From positions 2,976,001 through 3,040,000 of the forward strand of contig NC_063020.1 in the NCBI RefSeq assembly GCF_020509005.1: 64,000 nt of DNA, given 5' to 3'. Below are positions 53,088 to 61,670 of the stretch, piece after piece. The first letter of the stretch is position 1. Every line of letters starts with the position of its first letter. A program made the translations under genes and the position numbers. Below the pieces are notes generated by a model. It did no database searches and had not been told where the DNA came from. It worked only from the letters and a program-made list of their open reading frames with translations. This DNA comes from Fulvia fulva. Taxonomy: Eukaryota; Ascomycota; Dothideomycetes; Mycosphaerellales; Mycosphaerellaceae.

Positions 53088-56043
53088 ATGTCTGGCCTGG
53101 AGATACTTGGTGCCGTTGCTGCTGCCGCGCAACTTGTAGACTATGGGGTCTCACTGAGCGTCAAGGCTGCCCAGGTATACAGAAACGCGCAAGGTACAAC
53201 TGATGAGTTGCAGGCCGTGAATGAGATGACCTTGAAGTTTCGCGAGATGACTCAGAGTAGCTTGACAGTGCATCGACAGGCCCAGTTCGAAAACTCGCCT
53301 GCTGAGAACGCATACGCAGACATCGCTCGTCAGTCCAACGAAGCAGCATTGGAGTTGCTACGAGTACTGAGCGAAATTCGAGTGCAAGGCGAGAAGTCCA
53401 AGTCGAAAAGCCTTCGCATAGCCTGGAAAGCGGACTGGAAGAAGACGACCATCGAAAAACTACAACGGCGACTTGAGCTGTTGCGAGAACAATTGAATGA
53501 CCACCTAATGAGAATGATGAGGTCTGTACGCTTATGCCTTCTCTTGCTTACCTACTGACCGCGACACAAGTGATCGCCAAAGTCTTCTATCGATGGCCAT
53601 ATCTCGAATCGAGCAAAATCAAAGAACACAGGGCAAGGCGCTTGTCCAGGGCTTCGAAAAGCTCAAGGCTGATCTTCTCCTCGCAATACGAGAGAAGAAT
53701 CATCGTACACTGCTCACTGCGTTGACCGACATGCAGACGAAAGGCGAGCGAGTCGTCCTTATGCAAGATATCTTAGCGAGCCTTCGATTCGACGAAATGT
53801 ACTCGCGCTCATCACGAATTACCGCGCCAGGTCTCACTACCTGCTTATGGATCTTTGACAGCAAGTCAAAGGGTGGCCATACAGTGAGATACATGCAATG
53901 GCTCGAGAACGACAATGGCATCTTCTGGGTGACCGGAAAAGCGGGAAGCGGCAAGTCAACATTAATGAAGCATATTGCAAGCCATTCGCGGTCCAAGAAG
54001 GGCCTTGAACGTTGGTCCAACGGCCGCAGACTGTCCATTGCGTCTCACTATTTCTGGTATCTGGGAACCCCAATGCAGAAGTCCTACCATGGCTTGCTTC
54101 AGTCGATCCTCTACGACGTTCTCCGGCAATGTCCTGGCCTTATCGAGCACGTGTGCGAAACTCGATGGCAGGACGAAGCCATTGGCAGAGACCGACGGAC
54201 CGCACCGTGGACCTTACCAGAACTCCGAGCCAGCATCGATAGACTCACAGAAAGTAAGCTCGATGCTGATGGGAACGGACTGTGCTTCTGCTTCTTCATC
54301 GATGGGCTCGATGAATATGCAGGCGATCACGATGAGGTTGTGCGATTGCTTTGCAGACTCGCTGAAGCCGATAACATCAAGATTTGTGCCTCTAGCAGGC
54401 CGTGGGAGGTCTTTCAGCAATCCTTTGTTGAGAGCAATGAAAGAAACAATGTTGTGATGATTCATCAGCATACCAAAGACGACATTGCCAAAGTGGTGCA
54501 TCAAGAACTTGATCCTTTCGTGGCTAAGAGGGTAGACGAAGAAGAGGAGATGAACAGCCTTGTGGCCGACATCATCTCGAAGTCGCAAGGCGTTTTCCTC
54601 TGGGTCAGCTTGGTTATAAAGAAGGAACTTCTACCAGGTTTTCGCTACGCGGACAGCGTCTTGTTGCTAAGGCAGAGGCTGAAGAGGGTCCCACAAGGTT
54701 CGCATGGCTCTCTTGCCGTGTCTCCCTGATGCTGACCAACCGCGACAGAGCTTGAAGACTACTTCGAGCAGATTTTCAGCCGTATACCTGAATTCTATCG
54801 ACGAGACACGGGACGCATATTTCAAACGTGCCTTAGGGCCGCACAGCCCTTACCCGTGCATGTTGTACAACTCATCATCAGCGATGACCCACAGGGCTTC
54901 TTCTTATCAGACTCTACTGGCGCCTTACATTTCAAGTGGTTCCGAGAGACACTTATCGAGGACGTGCGGAAGCAGATTAATGGTCGCTGCCAGGACCTCC
55001 TCGAGGTTTATGGGCAAGACATCGCCAAGGTCAATGATGACCCAGAAGACCGTCTACCCATTGGCTCTGGAGGGTTGCCTGTTGTTGACTTCTTACATCG
55101 CAGCGTGAAAGACTATCTACAGAGCGGCAAGCTTGCCAGTGTACTGCGCGGCTGGACAGGAGACGCATTCGATCCTGCAAGGATGCTTTTCGCATGCTAT
55201 GTGTTCATGGTGAAGACAGCAGCCCCAACACCGACAATGATTGCCGACCGCGTGCAACACAGCATTACAGGAGGAACGTTGCGAAACGCAATCGAATGGT
55301 CCTGGCGCGCTCTGTCACACGCGTCCGATGCTCCTTACGATACTTTAACACGGGCACTCATGGCCAGCCTTGATCAATCAATGAGCAGGGCCGTCGTTGA
55401 TAATCATCACTGGACGAACAAAGCTGTTGCTAAGCCTCACGACTCTGCGCGCGACATAGCCGAGCAGGGTCAACGCGACTTCCTGGGACATTCGATTGAG
55501 ATTGGAATCGCATCCCACGCATTGGGAATGATCAAGCAGGATCCAACTTGTCTTACAAGGAAAGATGGACGGCCGTATCTTGATTACGCTCTTCGTTTCA
55601 ACGACGAAGTTCAGCATGGAGCTGAAAGATTACCCATTCCTACGTTAGTCAAGAGTCTACTTTCGTATGGATTGGACGTGAATCAAAAGGTCTGGATCTG
55701 CGACGGACGCACCGTCTGGAGTCTGTTTCTGGCCTTCCTGTACGATATACAGCTCGATACTGCAAACGCTCGAGAGGTCACTTGGCTGCTGATCAATCAT
55801 GGTGCTGACGAAGTATTTCAATGCGAAGTCGCGGAGCGATCAGAGTTCCCCATGGCCAAATACCGCAACGTAGAATCCAAGCGGAAAGTTCTGAACATGC
55901 AGCAGATACTAATCGCCGTCTTCGGGGAAGATGACGCTGCTGCGATGTGTGAAGTTGTGACGAGGAACAGAAAGAAAAGCTGGGCTTCATATATCAAGCA
56001 GTGGTGTGACTGGAAAGATCCCGCTCAGCAGGCTGCGATCTGA
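53088..56043 (+). CDS. NACHT-domain STAND protein (fungal NLR-like)
   Basis: Exons 53088-53521, 53571-54697 and 54749-56043 (introns 49 and 51 bp) give 951 residues. The N-terminal part starts with a hydrophobic helix (MSGLEILGAVAAAAQLVDYG) and a coiled-coil bundle, like the HeLo-like/SesA-type effector domains that precede fungal NACHT modules. The NACHT domain has a Walker A motif in FWVTGKAGSGKSTLMKHIAS (about residue 268) and Walker B in CFCFFIDGLDEYAGD (about 385). A helical region with LEDYFEQIFSRIPEFYRRDT and VDFLHRSVKDYLQSGKL follows, as in other fungal NACHT proteins. The C-terminus has no evident ANK, WD or TPR repeats. Such proteins act as signal-triggered switches in allorecognition or immune-like cell death; the trigger here is unknown. 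Confidence 0.88.
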
Positions 56044-56450
56044 TAGACGGAATGGCGATCTACGGTATACGAGGGCACTCTCGCAAGCCATCAGCACTCT
56101 ACCACGGTCACTTGGTGTGGCATGCTCAAAGCCGGTCCGTCTCATCACGTACAAGTGTCCAGGGAAACACGTATGAACATCCCGGGCTGCGACACTGATA
56201 TGAAAGTCTCAACCATCATTTGTTGCTATCTTCTCTTGGTATCAATGTCTTTCCCCTGGTGACAATGACGGCTCCACTATGGCTGAATTGGCTTCATTCA
56301 CCTCCAGCATATTCTAGGGTGGGCACACTTCATTCACCTCAGTACAAACAAACATTCCCCCTTTCAGATCTGTTTGCTACTCGATATACAAGTCAATCAG
56401 ACTACCGGCCATGTTAACCATCAAGCTCGGCAAAGCTAAACCCACCAACG
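56044..56450. other. Leader region of the intact ubiquitin-like gene
   Basis: 56328-56400 resembles 51345-51400 upstream of the broken paralogue (shared ATTCACC..., CAAACA(T/C)TCCC and TTTCAGAT...TTTGCT blocks). The duplication therefore included the upstream sequence. Confidence 0.45.
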
Positions 56451-56959
56451 ATGCCAATCAACATCACAATCCACACCAACTGGCTAACCCGCCGCAACAT
56501 CCGCCACGCACAGAATGAGATCGAGTACGGCACCACCAGCGCTCAGCGGGATGCCGGCCGTCGCGCCCTGGAGAAGATTGCAATGGAAGAGATCATGGAG
56601 TCCGTCAAGAAAGCTATCGGTGATAGCGATAACGAAATCAAATCCGCACCGCCCGCCCCAGCTCGTAAGGCCCTCCAGGTCAGGATCTATGTCGAGCCGG
56701 ACTTTGGAGGTGGGAGGTTGGGTTTGTGGATCAAGAAGGAGGATACGGTGCAGCATCTCAAAAACATAATTTTGGAGGAGATGGAGGTGCCGATCGAGAG
56801 GCAGAGATTGCTGTATCTGGGGTCGGAGTTCCAGGATGGGCAGAGAATGGATAGGGTGAGTTGTGATGGGTTCAAGTGTGGTGTGGACTATGGCTGACTG
56901 TGGGATAGTACCATGTCGATCACGATGCGGTGATTGAGTTGAGGGTGCGTATGGGTTAA
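56451..56959 (+). CDS. Small ubiquitin-like domain protein with N-terminal extension
   Basis: Exons 56451-56855 and 56909-56959 (53-bp intron) give 151 residues. About 70 residues of extension (MPINITIHTNWLTRRNIRHA, then a helical stretch) precede a ubiquitin-like fold. The fold reads LQVRIYVEPDFGGGRLGLWI, DTVQHLKNIILEEMEVPIER, QRLLYLGSEFQDGQRMDR and, after the intron, YHVDHDAVIELRVRMG. The spacing follows ubiquitin closely (QRL...G...DG...Y...L), and the protein ends at a single Gly. Unspliced, the frame ends in unrelated text. The role is unknown: it could be a conjugated modifier or a plain UBL adaptor. It is adjacent to the NACHT gene on the same strand. Confidence 0.78.
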
Positions 56960-57906
56960 GATGGTGGTGGAGTCGTCTGTGCGGTCAAAGGGTTTTCTGT
57001 TAGTCATGACCAGGCATGCGCAACACTGAGATGGGGCAACTCAATCATGATGTGCAGTGAAGTTGAGAGTCGCAGGTGCCCGATCCTTGCCAGCATCCTG
57101 GGCACTTGTCCACGGCCGTAGACATTCATGGTGCCCTGTTGATGATATGTGGCTGTCTTTGGCAGATCGTAGCATGCCGGATGTCGCCATTCATCCATGA
57201 CAGCTTTCAAATCATGATGGAGAGCTTCTTTCCGCATTGCTCGCCACGGCCTTTCATGTTACGTACCTCGGTATCAGCTACCTTGATGTACGACCTCTTG
57301 CGTGCTATCTCCGCGTGTCTCGGCACGTTTGCACTCTCATCCAAGGACGATCCTGCTCTTTACACCACTTCGGTGACACTCCTCTTTGCAACCATCTCTT
57401 GACAGGGCCGTTCTCCCACACGTCGCCGGATACCCTACTGTTCGAATTCCGGGCGCTTCGCACGCGGATCGTTGTCCTCTACGGCACATCAAAGATGTCA
57501 ACAATGACGCCTCCTGAGGACCAAAGATGGTCTCGGTGTTTGTGGCTCCAAGGCAAGTCGCCGCGGCCATGGCATCGGTATGCTCGTTGCCCCTCGATGA
57601 CATGCGGTCATGTGAGCATCTGGCTACGCTGTAGGGAGGCTATGCTGGCGTCTGCGTCCAAGATTAGCATTGATAGGGGATCATACAATCAAGCGCGACG
57701 GCGGCTGAGTAGCAAGGCTGGCGATCCTGTCCCCAGATGTGCTTCTCCATGGCTCGCAAAGCAGACCACAGGGCAATTCGACCGATGGTGGCAGCTGCAA
57801 GGCACGTGCAAGGCACGCGAGACATGACACGAAGGTGTGGCTGACTCGCCAACCTGATGCACAATGACGCTGCTTGGCTGGCGGGAACGCGGCCGGCACC
57901 CTTGCC
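56960..57906. other. Intergenic, upstream of the kinase
   Basis: A 196-codon plus frame at 57237-57827 has no start context and no recognisable content. The rest is probably promoter. Confidence 0.45.
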
Positions 57907-59664
57907 ATGCCGCCCATGCGCCTCACGCTGCGCTGCCAGGAACCAAACGTGGTTCCGATCATCGAAACACCGCTCGTCAACAAGGCATTTCGACTCGCGG
58001 ACGCTATTCGCCATGGTTACAAAGACGTCTCCCTATGTCTACTCTGGCTTCGGCCCTCCCTTCAGTCCTGCAAAATACCAACAACATCCACCATGACTTA
58101 TCTACACGAAGGTGCCGAGCTCGTAGCAGAGTCCGGCAGGACATATCTGGCTGTGGACTCCCTAGGCCAGGACAATGTCTGGATCGGCGCTGAGAAGGGC
58201 AAGGACGACCATGTCGTCATATTAAAGTCTCCAGGACCAGACGATGCCCCTGGAGTCTGGCCAAAGTTCCAACAGGAGATGACCATGCACGAGCTGTTCA
58301 AAGACTGCCCGACAATCAGAGAACAGGTCGACCGCATCGCTCCTGATGACTCTGGATCGCCACCCATCTTGGTCCTGGAAATGATCGCAACGACTGTCTG
58401 GATGGCCAGGAAGAAGAGACCTTTTACCAGATCAGAGATCTTCGCCATCGTCAGAGGTCTTCTGGAGAGTCTTCGAGACGTACATGCTAAGGGCTTGGTG
58501 TATTCCGATATCAAGATGCCAAACATAATGCTGGGCGGCTTTGAAAACAACAACCCATCAGACGGCAGCGATTTGACAGTCAAACTTGGCGATCTGGGCG
58601 AGGTCATGTATCCATCGAGTGGTACTGCACAACCCATCGCCTACCGAGCACCTGAAGTGTTTTTCAAGGGCGAGATCGGACCGGCCTCCGACATCTGGGC
58701 AGTCGGACTGGTACTGTCACACCTTCTGGAAGCGCAAACACACTTCTCCGAGACTGGGCTGTACAACGATCTGTTCCACGAGGACAGTACCGCAGATCAG
58801 TCAGCGCAGGTCTTGCGCTCCGCCATCTCGAACGACTACGACTTGAAGAATACCGAGTGTTATCAGGGATGTGCTTTACCATTCTCGAAGGGTGCAGACC
58901 ACGTCAACCGATGGGATGGACTGCGGGAAAGGCTTTCGCCCGCTGACGTTGCATTTCTGGAAGAGATCATGAAGGCTGATCCTCGAGAGCGGCCAACCGC
59001 TGCTAGCTTACTGCAGCATCCATGGTTCAAGAACAATGATGCTCCCTCTGACTATGTTTCGCAAGTCGAAGCCAGCGCAGATGACGGCATGAAGGATACT
59101 GAGTCTGCCCAGGGAGTCGACGGTAATCTTCCGCAGGCGCCTCAGCATACACTACCCAACTCGCATGCGCCGATCGAGTTCCAGAGCATCAACGAATCCA
59201 TGGCTGGGAAGGAAATGGTTGTCGGCACTGAGCCATCCAGGCCTACTCAAACCATCGCAAGCGACAAAGAGAAGGCACCTCAGGATGCTGCAAACAGCTC
59301 GTACGCTCCAATTGAGTTCCAAAGCATCGACGAGAGTACAATTCGCACGAGCGTTGAAGCTAACGATTCAAAACCAGAAGCTCATCCAGGAAGCGACGCC
59401 ATTCCTGTCGCAGCTCCTCAACTCAGTCCAGTCAGAGCCTTCAGCCCAATCATATTCCAGGACATCCATACTATCGGCGTGCCCAACGACTTCTCCGACG
59501 AAGCTGTATCGAGAATCAGCAACGCACAGAAGCGACTATCGGCACGCGGTGTCAATTCTGTTCAGCTGAACAACCAGCCGCTCGTCGACAGCAAGCATAA
59601 ACGGGAAAGCATACATTTTCGGCCGATCTCTGTAGGATCAGCATCTGGTCTGGGAGATGCTTGA
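57907..59664 (+). CDS. Serine/threonine protein kinase-like protein with repeat tail
   Basis: 585 residues if the ATG at 57907 (MPPMRLTLRCQEPN) is used; the frame is open upstream only from a TTG, and a later ATG exists at MTYLHEGAELVA. Kinase features: ATP-site Lys in VVILKSPGP (about 106), catalytic loop VYSDIKMPNIML (about 201), DLG instead of DFG (KLGDLGEV), APE in YRAPEVFF and the C-lobe end DPRERPTAASLLQHPWF. The catalytic Asp, Lys and Asn are present but the His-Arg of HRD is replaced. The disordered tail has three APIEFQSI-type motifs spaced exactly 46 residues apart. Substrate and pathway are unknown. Such kinases are often multi-copy in Dothideomycetes. Confidence 0.8.
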   Translation: MPPMRLTLRCQEPNVVPIIETPLVNKAFRLADAIRHGYKDVSLCLLWLRPSLQSCKIPTTSTMTYLHEGAELVAESGRTYLAVDSLGQDNVWIGAEKGKDDHVVILKSPGPDDAPGVWPKFQQEMTMHELFKDCPTIREQVDRIAPDDSGSPPILVLEMIATTVWMARKKRPFTRSEIFAIVRGLLESLRDVHAKGLVYSDIKMPNIMLGGFENNNPSDGSDLTVKLGDLGEVMYPSSGTAQPIAYRAPEVFFKGEIGPASDIWAVGLVLSHLLEAQTHFSETGLYNDLFHEDSTADQSAQVLRSAISNDYDLKNTECYQGCALPFSKGADHVNRWDGLRERLSPADVAFLEEIMKADPRERPTAASLLQHPWFKNNDAPSDYVSQVEASADDGMKDTESAQGVDGNLPQAPQHTLPNSHAPIEFQSINESMAGKEMVVGTEPSRPTQTIASDKEKAPQDAANSSYAPIEFQSIDESTIRTSVEANDSKPEAHPGSDAIPVAAPQLSPVRAFSPIIFQDIHTIGVPNDFSDEAVSRISNAQKRLSARGVNSVQLNNQPLVDSKHKRESIHFRPISVGSASGLGDA

Positions 59665-59740
59665 GCCGTCGATGGCATAGTTTGGATCTGCATATCATAC
59701 ATTTGGAGTTATCTGCCGTTGAAACATCTTAACGAAGCGC

Positions 59741-60982
59741 TCATACCGGCTCGCCATACATGGTCTTGACCTTCTTGAGTCCCTGACCATCATCCCGATA
59801 AAGACCATCTGTCAACGGATTCCTTTCCTGCTTCCCACCTACAGGCAGTTCGTTCACAAAATGCCAGTGCATGGCTTCTTTGTGCCCCTTAGACTTCCAG
59901 TCATTCAGTGTACCATTCGGGAAGAAAGTCAAGGAGTCCTTAGGCGCAGAGTCATGCGCGATCAAGACCATAACATTCGGATCGGCATCGAACTCGAAAA
60001 GCGACGCGATGCTTTGCATAGCAGTGGCCGGATCATCATACCACGAGCCATAAGGTCCTCCCGTACTGCATCGATAGAAAGCACTCGTCCGACTGTTATC
60101 CTGGTCTGGATGGCACTTTGTGAAGATCGAGCAAGGGCAAGGAGCCGACAATCGTGGATCGAGGACGGTATTCTTGGGGATCGGATCTGGCAGAGGGATA
60201 TACTGTGACGGTCGGATCACTCCGGTGAAGTGGCAGACATCACCACCCATGAAGATGAAAGTTTCTGGTGTGGTCCTCACAAGCGCCGAGATGTGGCCGG
60301 TGGTGTGTCCTGGTATATTGAGGACGTACAGACTGCCGTCTCCGAAGTAATCATGAGCCTGGTAGCCACCGATCTTGAAGTCATCACTGAATGCTGGCTC
60401 GATGAACTTCCGGCCTTCAAAGTCTGCCTCGTAGAATGTGGATTGCGGGTTTGCTGGGAATCCTGGCTCGAAAGCTTTCTTGAAGCCTGGTCCTACGACG
60501 ATATCGGTCTTCTTGTTCAGGCGGGAAATGTTGCCTGAGTGGTCATAGTGCCAATGGCTCAGTATCATCGCTTTGATCTCATCTGGGTTGACGCCGCCAT
60601 CTTTGATGATGTCTAAAATCACGACTCTTTAGAAGTATTCTTGCTGGAACATGCACAACCTGAACGTACCTATAACCTCCTTCTCAACCTTCAAGCCTGG
60701 AACGCGCACACTCACGACATCGTACACATGTGGCACCAGATTCTGCCAATCGCGACGACTGCCAAGGTCAAAGAGGACCTGCTCACCGGATCTTTTGTTT
60801 TTGATGTAGAAGGAGTAAGTGGGCAGATTCAACCACTCATGGCTAGGAATATCCGGCTCGATCAACGTCGACGGATGACACACCAAATCGCAAGTAGTGT
60901 CAATAATCGCAACTTCGCAGACGTTATCGCTCTTGGGAAGGTTGAGATTCGGTGCTGGCTTGGCTTGTGGCTGGTTAGACAT
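59741..60982 (-). CDS. Metallo-beta-lactamase-fold hydrolase (lactonase-like)
   Basis: Exons 60982-60670 and 60612-59741 (57-bp intron) give 394 residues, starting at ATG 60982 (MSNQPQAKPAPNLNLPKSDN). The frame upstream of this ATG has no need to be coding. Zinc-site motifs of the superfamily are HWHYDHSG (HxHxDH), NIPGHTTGH and FIFMGGDVCH, with a late His in VLIAHDSAP. The overall order resembles AttM/AiiA-type N-acyl homoserine lactonases and their fungal relatives. Substrates in fungi are mostly unknown; lactone or thioester hydrolysis is likely. It is probably cytosolic. It lies beside a broken NRPS-like reductase, which might hint at a former metabolite locus. Confidence 0.85.
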
Positions 60983-61670
60983 GTTGTGTGATCTTTGCAG
61001 GGTTGGATGGTGTGACCTTGATGGATGTGTATTACGTACTTTCCAAGAGTATATATGTTCGCGCATCCTGTTGCGTACGCCTCAAACAGCAGCTCGTTCC
61101 ATACCCCACTCAGGAACGACGTGAAAGAGTCTCCACCCCGCTCGTACCTCTTGACTCCTCTCCTGCCAAGGTGATGATCTTGCATGCGGCACTTCAGTCA
61201 CGACCGGGTAGATGGTTCGTGAGATGTGGCCGGATTGTTCGTTCGTCTATGCAGGCGGCAGTGGCGTGCTTACAAACGGATGTAGATAGCATAGGAGGGT
61301 GGCAGCTATTTGTGCGGCATGGCTTGGCCCATTCCTGTCCACGGCTGTCGAGGGCACTACTGGAACGCTCGGTCGAGAACACCATCATGGCTTCACGCGA
61401 TGAGGAGAATAGGCATGGCATGAGTTGAAGTATACGAGCTCTATGTATGAAGAGGTCATTGCCCGACGAATTGCAGGCTTTCGGTGTTTGGCACTCGTAA
61501 GCTCGTCCTCAATGATTGATACACCAGGTATCGACGAAACGATATACGAAGTATCTGTGTACGTTTATATGAGAGTCGTTACTTCACGTTCGCACCGGAC
61601 CACTTCCTCCAACACGACGATTGCCATCTATATCCCTGCACCAAAGCCATCGCCTCGCACTGGCAGTCCT
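60983..61670. other. Intergenic region
   Basis: Promoter of the MBL gene and 3' region of the NRPS-like gene. No supportable ORF. Confidence 0.45.

Noticed and set aside
57237..57827. 196-codon plus-strand ORF before the kinase
   Set aside because: No recognisable content or splice support; overlapping ORFs on the other strand are of similar length.
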